Notes: generated by a model not told the origin, from the letters alone. 64,000 bases of DNA from Shewanella phaeophyticola (GCF_025398315.1 NZ_JAODOQ010000001.1:4464001-4528000); one strand, 5' to 3'. Positions 9,703 through 19,655 are shown, numbered from the stretch's first letter. Made by a program: numbers and translations.

Positions 9703-11891
9703 ATGAAAATAATTAATCTATTTCTTTTTTATATTTTTTTTGTTTTTTTGCAAGGATGCGCTACGACCCTTATTCCCCAAGTGAATTAAATGGTACACCG
9801 CCACTTAATGCTGCAATTGTAAAAACTGATTATGAACAAATGGAAGAATTAGTAAAAAATGGGGTAAATATAAATCAAACCGACCCTCTCGGTAATACTG
9901 CTTTATTGACAGCGGTAAGTAATAACGATACTAGAGTAGTCAAATATTTACTACAAAACGGTGCACAGGCTAATGTTCAAAATAAACAGGATCTTACACC
10001 ACTACATTACTCTGTAAGACACAATAATCTTGAACTTTCATCATTGCTTATCTCTTCTGGAACGAACATTGAGACAGTCAATGTTGATGGGGTTACGGCA
10101 CTATTCTCCGCGATAATGCTTGGCTATGATGAAATCGTTAATCTATTACTAGTCTCGGGCGCAGATGTTAATCAACCAATGCCCAATTTAACATCCCCCA
10201 TAACTTATGCGATTGCACGTAACAATCCTGATCTTGTTGAAATGTTGATATCATATGGTGCCGATGTTAATTCGAAAGGCAGTAACGATATTACCCCTTT
10301 ACACTCAGCAACGCTTGAAACACAAGATACAACGAAGAAAACCATAACAAATCAAATTATGATTATAAGATCATTGATTGAGGCTGGAGCTAATGTCAAT
10401 GCTGTCAATACAGCTGAACATACACCTTTATTTCAATCTGCGAACTTCGGAAACTTTGAAGCTGTAAAATTGTTAGTGGAATCAGGCGCTGATATAAGTA
10501 AAGGTAAAAGTTTACTTCCATTGCATGCAGCAGCAGAAAATGGCCATGTCAACATCGTTAAATACTTAATATCTTCAGGTGCTGACATTAACACAACGAC
10601 AAAAAATGGTCATACCCCTTTAGCTTATGCTGTCTATTACAATCAGTTAGAAATGGTTGATTTATTAGTATCATTAAATTGCGACGTTAATACAGGTTCT
10701 CCGTTAACTATTGCTATAAAACAAGGACATCATGAGGTAGCTGAGCGATTGCTTAAGTCAAAAGTAGCCTTAGACAACATTATCGATGATCAAGGAAATA
10801 CCCCACTGCTTATCGCCTTTACTCATAATGATATTAAAGCAGCCATATTATTAGTGAAAGCTGGAGCTAATGTTAATCATGTTAATGATAAGGGAGAATA
10901 TCCCTTATCATTTGTGTACCCTAAAAATGGAAGGCCGCTTAATGAAAATGAGAAAAAGATAGAGGCTTTACTTTTTGCTCATGGTGTAAATGCTAATTAT
11001 AAGAACCAGACAGGAAAAACTGCTTTTGAGCAATATAGCGCGAGTGTTCAGGCATATATGATTACTGAAAATAAAAAAAGAGAAGCACAAATAAAAGCTG
11101 AATATGATCGACAAGTATGGGAGCAGGAAGAGCGTTTAACTCAAAAGCAAAAAGCATTAGAACAACGAGCCTACGATATACAAAACCCTAAGAAAAGTTC
11201 CTTTGAGATATTCGCCACAACACTTAATAGCGAATTAAAAAAAGGGTTAAAAGAGGTATCTCAAGCTAAAGAGGAGATGCTTGCTCAACAAAGACAATTA
11301 AATGCAGATCAACAAGCTTATTCTGAACAAGTACGTGCTAACAAAGAAAAAGTCCGTCGAGATAATGCTCAGTTTGCTAGTGATCGAGCACAAAGAATCA
11401 AAGAAAATGAAGCATTAGCAGCAAGTCAAATGATTGCACTGCAACAGCGTCAAAAAGAGATAGCATCCAAGAACTACAGCATTAATCAAACAGAAACTAG
11501 CTCTCATGATGTGGTCGTTACTCCAAATCAAGCAATAGAAAATGACACTCGTACAAAATATGTGGCATTTACGATTGAGGTAAATAGTGATTGGGGAAGT
11601 GATGAGCCGACGAAGCAAAAACTTAGGCAACGACTCAATGATTTCATAGCCCCGAACAGACTTAAAAGTCATTGTGCTAAGCTTTTTGATCGAACTAGCT
11701 CACGATTGATGCAAATTCAAAATGTCACTTATGAAAAAACAGCTGCTAATCGATATCATGGTAAAGCGAAGGCACTAGGTTATTGTGAGATAAAATCATA
11801 CTCAGAATCTTATCAAACAATAGATTGGTGTAGCACAAGTGGATTTAATTTTTCTTCTGTTTATGGATGTGCATTAACAACCCCAATTTAA
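9703..11891 (+). CDS. Ankyrin-repeat protein, probable lipoprotein with a frameshift after the lipobox
   Basis: The long frame (ATG at 9756, 711 residues) begins directly in about a dozen ankyrin repeats (residues 15-400, e.g. LGNTALLTAVSNNDTRVVKY), then a charged coiled coil (about 430-570) and a C-terminal domain with conserved-looking cysteines (SHCAKLF, GYCEIKS, DWCSTS). An ATG at 9703 in another frame encodes a complete lipoprotein signal ending LQGC, stopping at about 9789. Restoring one C in the CCC run at 9767-9769 fuses the two frames into one plausible lipoprotein; ATG 9756 has no properly spaced ribosome-binding site. The role is unknown; ankyrin repeats bind proteins. Confidence 0.75.
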
Positions 11892-12171
11892 TAATGTTTA
11901 ATGCAAATTGATTATATTAAGAGATAAGTCAGCTACTACAGTATAAGAAATTTAATCGGGTCAGATAAACTTTTAGAAAAAGTAATTATAAACAAAAGAT
12001 TACACAAATCGTTTATGTCCATTAATGAGTTACATCTAGCTTGCAATGTCCAAACTCAACTCTGAACTTGAGGTCGTTGAAGACTTTTTACATATGAATA
12101 CGTGAGTAGGCATAAGTACTCAAGTACAAAAACAAACACTAGGATCCCGGCTCAAAAACATTGCCGGAATA
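11892..12171. other. AT-rich junction between the ankyrin gene and the zrgA fragment
   Basis: No gene is seen in these 280 bases. The zrgA-like frame stays open a little upstream of 12172, but those codons do not resemble the family, so this region marks where foreign sequence replaced the 5' part of zrgA. Confidence 0.5.
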
Positions 12172-12549
12172 ATGACCATTGCGGTTGATAACAGCACTGT
12201 CGAGGTCACATTAACGACACCGACAGTTGACTTGGTGGATGATTTGTTTGTGCTTAATGGTGGTGCTTGTCAATTTGTGTCTCACACTGTGGATGCAATG
12301 AGTGTTGAGCACCCAGATGACCATGATGCCATCGAAGGCCACGTAGATGAACATACTGCCCAACAATTACATAGTGATGTGACAGCGTATTATCGGTTTA
12401 ATTGTGAAAAAATGTCTGAGCTTTCGAGCATTACTGTTACAGTATTTGCACTTTTTCCTCGTATTCACCAGATAAGCTCTATGTGGATTACCGATACTCA
12501 ACAAGGTGCGGTGACGCTGAGCGATAAAAACATGATTAGTTTGAGATAA
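12172..12549 (+). pseudogene. ZrgA-like zinc-binding protein (DUF2796), 5'-truncated
   Basis: The 125 residues from 12172 match the middle and end of DUF2796/ZrgA periplasmic zinc-uptake proteins: MTIAVDNSTVEVTL near the domain start, a His/Asp-rich middle (HPDDHDAIEGHVDEHTAQQ), AYYRFNCEKMSEL and the ending LFPRIHQISSMWITDTQQGA. The signal peptide and N-terminal HxHxH-type segment are missing, and no ribosome-binding site precedes the ATG. It lies 4 bases upstream of zur, a natural partner for zinc homeostasis. Probably non-functional, unless translated as a short cytoplasmic protein. Confidence 0.7.
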
Positions 12550-12553
12550 CGCA

Positions 12554-13015
12554 ATGAATAACATCGACACTATTATTGAATATGCTGAACAAAATTGTAA
12601 AAGCCATGGTTCACGCTTAACCACAAAGCGAAAACAAGTTTTATCTTTGCTTGCTCAGACAAATAAGGCGTTGTCTGCGTACGATTTAATTGATTTGTTT
12701 GTCAAAGAAAATGGCGAAAAAATCCCGGCGATGTCGGTGTATCGAATCCTCGATTTTTTAGAAGCAGAACACTTAGTCCATAAGCTTAAATTGGCTAATA
12801 AGTTTATTGCTTGCTCGCACATCACCTGTAAGCATGAGCATGGCGTGCCACAGTTTTTAATTTGTAGTGTGTGTAATGCGGTAAAGGAAATTATCGTTAA
12901 TAAATCAACGATTAATGAACTTAATCAGAGCGTGGAACAAGCAGGTTTTCAATTAGTGAGCCCGCAGCTCGAAATCAATTGTATCTGTAATGATTGCTTA
13001 GCCACAGCGGCATAG
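12554..13015 (+). CDS. zur: Zinc uptake regulator Zur (Fur family)
   Basis: 153 residues. An N-terminal winged-helix DNA-binding domain (LTTKRKQVLSLLAQ...PAMSVYRILDFLEAEHLVHKL) is followed by a dimerisation/metal domain with ICSVCNAV and a C-terminal CICNDC. The two CxxC pairs form the structural zinc site, typical of Zur. Zur represses zinc-uptake genes in zinc-replete cells. It directly follows the truncated zrgA-like gene. With that gene's 5' end replaced, zur may have lost its normal promoter. Confidence 0.92.
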   Translation: MNNIDTIIEYAEQNCKSHGSRLTTKRKQVLSLLAQTNKALSAYDLIDLFVKENGEKIPAMSVYRILDFLEAEHLVHKLKLANKFIACSHITCKHEHGVPQFLICSVCNAVKEIIVNKSTINELNQSVEQAGFQLVSPQLEINCICNDCLATAA

Positions 13016-13191
13016 CCATCAAGATTAACTATCACTCAAACACTGCAAGCTATCACAAATAAACTTGCTGTCTCACTATCATTTTTGTGTGTGAGCCGTT
13101 GTGTTACTTTGCCTAACCTGAATGTGTGAATGCTCGATAATGGAGCATTTCGTACCGAGTTATTATGCGGTGTATTCGGTGAACCTTTATG

Positions 13192-13531
13192 CATGTGAAC
13201 AGTTAAACAAAGTATCATCAATATCCTACCATCATTGCCTCACCGTCTCGACTTCAATTTTAAAGGCTCTATTGATGACTGATTTGCGCAATTTGGCTTG
13301 CAACGTAACGTTGTCGTGTCTGCTCTCTGTTTTTCGATGGTGCCTATGTACCCTGAAACAACCTACTCAATTGCTTTTTTACCCTCTTGAGCGATGAAAG
13401 GATTAGATGTAGTTACCCTTGAGCTTGAGCAATCGCCAGAGAGTGTTGATGTTATTGCCGCTTGGCATCCGCATTACCACGACGACCCGCTGCACAAGTG
13501 GGTGATATCTTTACTTGATGTTGAATCATGA
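13192..13531 (+). pseudogene. Decayed LysR-type regulator, C-terminal part
   Basis: Piecing frames together recovers the C-terminal effector domain of a LysR regulator: KYHQYPTIIASPSRL, then DFNFKGSIDD, FAQFGLQRNVVVSA, and an ending VIAAWHPHYHDDPLHKWV typical of the family. Lesions seen: TAA at 13204, a frame change near 13250, TGA at 13280 and TGA at 13388. The DNA-binding N-terminus is absent. This is an old pseudogene, unlike the single-frameshift genes elsewhere in the window. Confidence 0.75.
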
Positions 13532-13699
13532 GTGAGAAAATCGTGTCATATTGAGCAAAGGCTTAAGCCACTCATGAAATGCGGCATAGATTTTAGCAAT
13601 ACCGCACTATAGATACTGATTTGTAACGACGAAATCAGTCTCTCTGGCTGTTGCTTGGTTGCCGCGAATACGATTTCACGAAAACTATCCGATATAAAA

Positions 13700-13968
13700 C
13701 TAGGGTCTGTTGATCTTTGCTGTTTGAATTTTGTTCGAGTTAAAAACGTTTTAATCGAGGCGAATGGATTGATGCCTAGCAATCTAAGCAAAATCCATTT
13801 AACAAAGAGTAAAACGTTTTTAGCCGAACCCTTCGGGCAGCGTTTGTTGGCCATTTTTACTGCGTTATCGACTTTTTATGTAGAATAACTACACCTCAAA
13901 GTCTCTGCCTTGCACAAATGTCCAACAATTCGCTGCAAAAATAATCTTGAAAGATCAACAGACCCTAG
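13700..13968. mobile_element. MITE-like repeat, copy 1 (long form, 269 bp)
   Basis: Bounded by inverted termini CTAGGGTCTGTTGATC and GATCAACAGACCCTAG. It shares nearly its whole sequence with 38184-38463, and its right half with 15262-15406. It holds no plausible transposase gene, which fits a miniature inverted-repeat element mobilised in trans. The CTAG at each end may be target sequence. Confidence 0.85.
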
Positions 13969-14076
13969 GTATTTATGCCACTCCCAAAATGCCTATCTCA
14001 TTATGGTATGCTCAGTTAACCCCAAAGTGTTAACTGAGCAAAAGTGCATTAATGTCAGTGTAAACAAACTGGCTAT

Positions 14077-15120
14077 TTATGGATTTAAAATCATCAATTG
14101 CATAAACATCATTTGAAAATTTTCTTCCATATTCAGATTAACATTGCGAACACGACCAGCCCAACGGTCAATGAATTTAGCGGCTGACATTTTGGCGCCA
14201 TTAGTAATCATTTCCTTGTATTCCCAATGTTTAGCACCGTCAGCATAACGACTTTCAGTTTCTTTCATTAGCGCATGGAATGCTGGTGATTGAGCCACTT
14301 CAAATACAATGTTTTTCATGTCTTGTACTAATTCGTTGTATAGCTCCAAATGCGCTCTCGTTGCGACAATTCGTTCATGGCCAGTGACCATAAAGTTAAA
14401 GTCATAGGTGTCGAGTAATATTTGTGGCAACTGGAAAGCAAACATTGGGTTAGTCGCTTCACCGAAATGGATCCAGGGTGCGGCATCTGGATGGAAAGTA
14501 TCGGTTGCCAATAAAATTTTCTGTTGTGGTGCATACCCTATGCTGTCTGACTGTGAATGCCAGTTTTCAGGTAAGTCATTAAACTCAAGGCGTAAGCCAC
14601 CGGTTTCTAAAACGTAACTGTCTTTCCAAACAATATCTGGCATTGGGCGTTTGGGATCATTTGCTCTTTTGAGAAATCGAGCGGTTTCATCATTAGATAT
14701 TTTGATTGCTGATTCAGGAAATAAGTACATGCCTTCTGCATGGTCGCGATGATGATGCGAATAGATAACATGGGTGATAGGTTTGTCTGTCACTTCTTTA
14801 ACGACTTCAAGTAAATAAGGGGTAACATCTGGCTTTGCATCGTAAACTACGACGCCATCGTCAGTGACAAAAAACACCATATTTTCAAAATCGTCATGGA
14901 CGAAGTATGCGTTCTCTGCAATCTTAAAATAATTGTATCCACGTTCGGGTAGTGGAGTATAAACATAGTCTCGGATACTGTATTTAGCTTTTACTGCTTC
15001 AACGTCAAAAGTGCTTTGCGCTGCACTTGCAAGCCCACTGAAAATGCACAGGGCTGACATTAACCACGCACATAATATGTGGTGTATGTTTGTTGAAAAT
15101 CGTCTTGTTAACTTTGTCAT
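14077..15120 (-). CDS. Secreted metallo-beta-lactamase-fold hydrolase
   Basis: 347 residues with a signal peptide (hydrophobic AWLMSALCIFSGLASAA). The zinc-binding motif HxHxDH is present as SHHHRDHAEG; further ligands are likely in ENWHSQSD, LLATDTFHPD and VTGHERI. The fold covers many hydrolases, so the substrate cannot be named. It lies between two MITE copies with an AraC regulator upstream on the same strand. With an intact active site and signal peptide, it is probably functional in the periplasm. Confidence 0.85.
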   Translation of the reverse strand: MTKLTRRFSTNIHHILCAWLMSALCIFSGLASAAQSTFDVEAVKAKYSIRDYVYTPLPERGYNYFKIAENAYFVHDDFENMVFFVTDDGVVVYDAKPDVTPYLLEVVKEVTDKPITHVIYSHHHRDHAEGMYLFPESAIKISNDETARFLKRANDPKRPMPDIVWKDSYVLETGGLRLEFNDLPENWHSQSDSIGYAPQQKILLATDTFHPDAAPWIHFGEATNPMFAFQLPQILLDTYDFNFMVTGHERIVATRAHLELYNELVQDMKNIVFEVAQSPAFHALMKETESRYADGAKHWEYKEMITNGAKMSAAKFIDRWAGRVRNVNLNMEENFQMMFMQLMILNP

Positions 15121-15261
15121 GATATATATTCCTCTCAGTACTATCTGTTAGGTAAAAATTGTTGTCGCTTGGAATATATTTTCGACTTAATGTCTTAACT
15201 TGTTAAGACACTCAACGCGGGGATAATGGCACTTTTCGCAGGTCGCTATTATTAACGATTG

Positions 15262-15406
15262 CTAGGGTCTGTTGGCCATTTTTACTGCGTTATCGACTTT
15301 TTATGTAGAATAACTACACCTCAAAGTCTCTGCCGCGCAGTTATATATGTGAGTAAAGACCAACAATTCGCTGCAAAAACAACCTTGAAAGATCAACAGA
15401 CCCTAG
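15262..15406. mobile_element. MITE-like repeat, copy 2 (internally deleted, 145 bp)
   Basis: It has the same CTAGGGTCTGTTG and GATCAACAGACCCTAG ends and the same orientation as the other copies. It jumps from the left terminus straight to the GGCCATTTTTACTGCG part of the long form. The missing segment is bounded by TGTTG in the long copies, consistent with a deletion between short direct repeats. It ends 2 bases from the stop codon of the AraC gene. Confidence 0.85.
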
Positions 15407-15408
15407 GG

Positions 15409-16350
15409 TTACTTAGCGGTGGTTGGGTGCTTTTGTTGATATTGCTGGCGAAATGCTATTGGGCTTATGCCTGTTTCTCGTTTAAAGAAACGTCCAAAAT
15501 AGGATGCATCTTCAAAGTTTAAGCTGTAACCAATTTCTGCCACTGTGGCATCGCTATGCACGAGTGAGCGTTTGGCTTCTAAGATCAGCTTTTCTCTGAT
15601 CATCGTGCCTGGGGCTGATCCCGTGACGGCTTTAACGGTGTCTTTGAGGTGACTGGTGCTGACGCCAATTCTTTTGGCGTAGTCTTGTACTGAGTGCTCT
15701 TGAGTAAAGTGTTCAGAGACTAATTGCTTAAATTGTCGTACTAAAGGTGACAAAATCGCAGAACATTCGCTGGGATGTTCAATCATATATAGGCGGTGAA
15801 GTTTTGTGAGCAAAATATGTAAATAAGCCCTTAAAACCGAAATACTTCTGTCCTTGTCACGGTAAAACTCATCAGCTATTGCCTCAAAAAGCCCATTAAT
15901 CATTGTGAAGTGCTCTTTATCGAGCGGTAAGTGTGGGCTATCTCCAACATAATTAAACACAGAAAAGTCATGTGTTCTGACGACCTTTGATGATGGAAAG
16001 CCTAAGAACTCCTCCGGGATCAGTAAAATATAGCCTTTTAATGGTTGGCTGAGTTGCCAGTAATGCACTTGTTCTTTTGATAAAAAAAACAGAGTGGGCG
16101 CCGCAACAGGGTAGGGAACAAAATCAATGGTATGGGTTCCTGCGCCTTCTGAAATGTATAACACTTGATAGCAATTGTGGCGATGGGGATAGTTTGCTTG
16201 AGCTATGTCTTGCATTAACTCAAATTTAGCCAGTACGAAAGGCATTTGGGGATCGAGTGACAGATGCGAGGTCTCATCTGGATGCTTAATGTAATGAATG
16301 GCTTCATCGTAATGATGGGTTGGTATATCACTCTTTTTTGCCATGAGCAT
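15409..16350 (-). CDS. AraC-family transcriptional regulator
   Basis: 313 residues. The N-terminal half looks like a cupin-type sensing domain (YPHRHNCYQVLYISEGAGTH), and the C-terminal 100 residues carry the two helix-turn-helix motifs of AraC regulators (VQDYAKRIGVSTSHLKDTVK; VAEIGYSLNFEDASYFGRFF). AAGGATGG precedes two closely spaced candidate ATGs (16350 and 16344). It likely controls nearby genes such as the metallo-hydrolase downstream on the same strand; this is inferred from position. A MITE begins immediately after its stop. Confidence 0.9.
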   Translation of the reverse strand: MLMAKKSDIPTHHYDEAIHYIKHPDETSHLSLDPQMPFVLAKFELMQDIAQANYPHRHNCYQVLYISEGAGTHTIDFVPYPVAAPTLFFLSKEQVHYWQLSQPLKGYILLIPEEFLGFPSSKVVRTHDFSVFNYVGDSPHLPLDKEHFTMINGLFEAIADEFYRDKDRSISVLRAYLHILLTKLHRLYMIEHPSECSAILSPLVRQFKQLVSEHFTQEHSVQDYAKRIGVSTSHLKDTVKAVTGSAPGTMIREKLILEAKRSLVHSDATVAEIGYSLNFEDASYFGRFFKRETGISPIAFRQQYQQKHPTTAK

Positions 16351-16371
16351 CCATCCTTACTGAACGACATC

Positions 16372-16425
16372 AATTAACTATACAGCTTTAATTAACTATA
16401 CAGCTTTAATTAACTATATAGCTTT
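16372..16425. repeat. Three tandem copies of an 18-bp unit upstream of the AraC gene
   Basis: The unit AATTAACTATACAGCTTT is repeated three times head to tail; the last copy has one change. It lies about 20-75 bases upstream of the AraC start, where operator repeats would sit. Confidence 0.85.
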
Positions 16426-17254
16426 TAAAATTAACATCATTGTTACAGCGCTTCAATCTAAAGCCGCTAGTTATCATTTATTGGTTAAATCCTTCTGTAT
16501 GCGTTTATTGTTGCTCGTTACTGTATTATGGTTTTTATCGTGTCTAGATTGCTTAGGGAATAACAGCGATCTTTATTTTACCTTGTATAACAATGGTATA
16601 ACCTAACGAAACATCTGTTTTGAAAGCCTCTAACCGTTCAACTTTCCCTTCACTATCCCATGCTGAATCTCACCACTCTCATGATGGAGCAAAATGTTAT
16701 CAAAAAGTGTACGAAAATCACTCTACATTAACTCAATAAATTTTTGTAAAAGACAGCCTTAATCAGTCCAATTTTACTTGCTAAATACCTTTCTGGCGGA
16801 GTATTCTTTTAAAATATACCTTTCTAGGAAGATAAATGTTTGTTGGGGGCTGTTAAACACAGTCGAGGGTATTTACCACTTGATGATATTTATCAAATGT
16901 ATAGCAATCTTTCGTGGGGATATTCTTATTTTAACGCTGGGAACCAATATACAAATTGCGATGCTATCGATATAGCTATTTTAATGAGCATACTGTTTCT
17001 GAATTAGCTGTATTGGGTATATCAATTTTTAATGTCGGCCATAACGGATGGATTATTAACCGTGATTGACAATGCGATATTTTGACTGAGTGCTTTCATT
17101 TTTTATCTAAATCTTGATAGCCAAGTAAATAATGTCACCACTAGAAAATGAAACAGCTCAAACTCTGCCAAACATTCAAGTAGTTAGCAATTTTGATATG
17201 TTTTATCAATCACTAACCTTTAGCAATATATCGACTAAGTAAGTGGAGTAAAGA
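16426..17254. other. Long AT-rich non-coding region upstream of katB
   Basis: About 830 bases with only short overlapping frames. A 65-codon frame at 16778-16975 has no ribosome-binding site and no recognisable family. The region may hold a decayed gene and the katB promoter; GGAG at 17244-17247 is the katB ribosome-binding site. Confidence 0.5.
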
Positions 17255-18711
17255 ATGACAAATCAAAATAAACTGACTACAAGTAACGGCGCGCCTGTCG
17301 TTGATAACCAAAATGTTCAAACTGCTGGTATCGTGGTACAATGTTATTGCAAGATGCGTGGTTTCTAGAGAAACTGGCCCATTTTGATAGAGAAGTGATC
17401 CCTGAAAGACGTATGCATGCGAAAGGTTCTGGCGCATACGGTACTTTCACTGTTACTCATGATATTACTCAATATACCAAAGCAAAAATCTTTTCAGAAA
17501 TCGGCAAAAAAACCGAGATGTTTTGGCGTTTATCTACCGTAGCTGGCGAACGTGGTGCTGCCGATGCTGAACGTGATATTCGTGGATTTGCAATGAAATT
17601 CTATACCGAAGAAGGTAACTGGGATCTCGTGGGTAACAACACGCCGGTATTCTTCCTTCGTGATCCGTTAAAATTTCCAGATTTAAACCATGCCGTTAAA
17701 CGTGATCCTCGTACCAACATGCGTTGTGCAAATACTAACTGGGATTTTTGGTCAATGTTGCCAGAGGCGCTACACCAAGTCACAGTGGTTATGAGTGATC
17801 GTGGTATTCCTCGTACTTATCGCCATATGAATGGTTTTGGTAGCCATACATTTAGTTTCCTCAATGCTGACAATGAACGTTTTTGGGTTAAGTTTCATCT
17901 AAAAACTCAACAAGGTATTGAAAACTTAACTGATCAAGAAGCTGAAGAGTTAGTGGGTAAAAATCGCGAAAGCCATCAACAAGATCTTTATGAGTCTATT
18001 GAAAAAGGCGACTTCCCTAAATGGGATTTAAAAGTGCAAATTATGCCTGAAAAAGACGCATTAAATTATCATTTTCATCCATTCGATTTAACCAAAGTGT
18101 GGCCACATGCTGATTATCCGTTAATTGATGTCGGGGTGATGGAGCTAAATCGTAACCCAGATAATTATTTTGCTGAAGTCGAACAAGCCGCATTTAACCC
18201 TGCCAATATTGTCCCTGGGATTGGGTTCTCGCCTGATAAAATGTTGCAAGGACGATTATTTTCATACGGTGATGCTCAGCGCTATCGCTTGGGTGTTAAC
18301 CATGTGCATATTCCCGTTAACCAGCCTCGATGCCCTGTAAACTCTTATCATAGAGATGGTTTTATGCGCGTTGATGGCAATTACGGTAGCACTAAAGGTT
18401 ATGAGCCAAACAGCTTAGGATTGTGGCAACAGCAACCAGAATTTAATGAGCCACCATTACACCTTCAAGGTGATGCTTATAACTGGGATTTCCGCGAAGA
18501 TGATAGTGATTACTATACTCAGCCTGGTAACTTATTTAATTTAATGACTGCAGAACAACAGCAAGTGTTATTTGACAATACAGCACGAAGTATTGCTCCG
18601 GCATCATTAGAGGTTAAGCATCGTCATATTATTAATTGTTATAAAGCTGCACCAGCTTATGGCACAGGCGTTGCGATGGCGTTAGGGCTAGACATCACAG
18701 AAATCGTGTAA
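17255..18711 (+). pseudogene. katB: Monofunctional catalase KatB, frameshifted at the N-terminus
   Basis: The gene starts at ATG 17255 with GGAG upstream ([19 protein letters not shown]), a normal start for clade-3 catalases, but the frame is lost near 17329-17332. One missing base before ...[18 protein letters not shown] would join it to the long frame that runs to 18711. The long part is intact, with catalytic His in [12 protein letters not shown], Asn in [12 protein letters not shown] and the haem-ligand Tyr in [13 protein letters not shown]. It decomposes hydrogen peroxide. ankB follows, as in Pseudomonas katB-ankB. It is either a sequencing error or a recent inactivation. Confidence 0.9.
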
Positions 18712-18728
18712 TTTACAACTGCAGTAAT

Positions 18729-18764
18729 GCAGGCCTATGAAGTGTCGATATAGGCCTGCTTTTT
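18729..18764 (+). terminator. Terminator after katB
   Basis: A perfect 10-bp stem GCAGGCCTAT/ATAGGCCTGC with an 11-base loop and T5 follows the catalase stop by 17 bases. It separates katB from ankB. Confidence 0.85.
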
Positions 18765-18805
18765 ATATTTATGTCATTGAGTATAAACGCTATTAAAGGC
18801 ATTTT

Positions 18806-19303
18806 ATGACAGCTTGGAAAGAGTATAAAAAAACCTATCGAGCAGAAGCCGATATTTTTGATTTTGCGCGAGTTGGCGATCTTAGAGGCCTAGCAAACAT
18901 GTTGTCTCAGCATGGTGAGTTAGATGTTGATGCTAAAAATAATCGAGGTTATTCAGCATTAATGTTGGCCGTTTATAATAGTGAAAACGACTTTTGTGAA
19001 ACCTTATTAAGATGCGGCGCCAATGTTGATTCAACAGATGCTGTCGGCAACACAGTGCTAATGGCCGCAGCGTATAAAGGTAACCTTGATATATTAAAAT
19101 TGCTGTTGGAATACGGTGCAAGCTTAACACTTAAAAACAAAACCAATATGGATGTAAGAGATTGGGCGTCTATGTTTGGCCGCAAAGAAATCTTACAATA
19201 CCTCGATAGCGTTTATCCTAGCAACACCACCCCATCCCGATTAACAAACATCGGCAGGTTTTTAAAGCTTGGGTTTTGTTTGCTTTTTAGCAAGCTAAAA
19301 TAG
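18806..19303 (+). CDS. ankB: Ankyrin-repeat protein AnkB
   Basis: 165 residues with about three ankyrin repeats (residues 25-125, e.g. RGYSALMLAVYNSENDFCET and VGNTVLMAAAYKGNLDILKL). The C-terminal end is basic and hydrophobic. In Pseudomonas aeruginosa, AnkB encoded downstream of katB supports full catalase activity; the same order here supports the name. A terminator lies between the two genes, so ankB may have its own promoter or depend on read-through. Confidence 0.85.
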   Translation: MTAWKEYKKTYRAEADIFDFARVGDLRGLANMLSQHGELDVDAKNNRGYSALMLAVYNSENDFCETLLRCGANVDSTDAVGNTVLMAAAYKGNLDILKLLLEYGASLTLKNKTNMDVRDWASMFGRKEILQYLDSVYPSNTTPSRLTNIGRFLKLGFCLLFSKLK

Positions 19304-19433
19304 CCATCGTCGCTGGTGGTCTGTGTAAAAGACCAGTCCATCTGTAATAGGTGAGTCAGCCGAATTGCTTGTATTGATATATCCTTTGGGTAAACATATT
19401 GGTTGTATATGGTTTAACATCAAGGAGTGTGAC

Positions 19434-19655
19434 ATGAGTGATAAAATGAGTGAGTCTGCATTACAGGCATTAAAAATTGCGTTTACTTATATGCCTAAAG
19501 CAATTGAAGTCACTAAGTATGAATATGGCGATGACTACCAAAAAATATTAGATCATATTGAAACTGTCAGGGAAATGTTATTGATCAATGATGTCGACCC
19601 AGAAGAGGTTTACGGCGACATTAATCCTGAAAGCACTCCTAATTCAACGTATTGA
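19434..19655 (+). CDS. Small acidic protein of unknown function
   Basis: 73 residues from ATG 19434, which has AAGGAG seven bases upstream; the frame extends to 19365 but that start has no such site. Sequence MSDKMSESALQALKIAFTYM, then an acidic helical part (KILDHIETVREMLL). No signal peptide and no known domain recognised. It is followed by a perfect palindrome. Confidence 0.6.
   Translation: MSDKMSESALQALKIAFTYMPKAIEVTKYEYGDDYQKILDHIETVREMLLINDVDPEEVYGDINPESTPNSTY

Noticed and set aside
13655-13888. 77-codon frame over the first MITE considered as a gene
   Set aside because: It follows the repeat sequence, and the corresponding frame is not kept in the other copies.
16372-16425. Short tandem repeats considered as a CRISPR array
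   Set aside because: The 18-bp units are directly adjacent with no spacers, and no cas genes are present.
16778-16975. 65-codon hydrophobic frame considered as a small membrane protein
   Set aside because: No ribosome-binding site; another frame over the same bases looks equally protein-like, so evidence is lacking.
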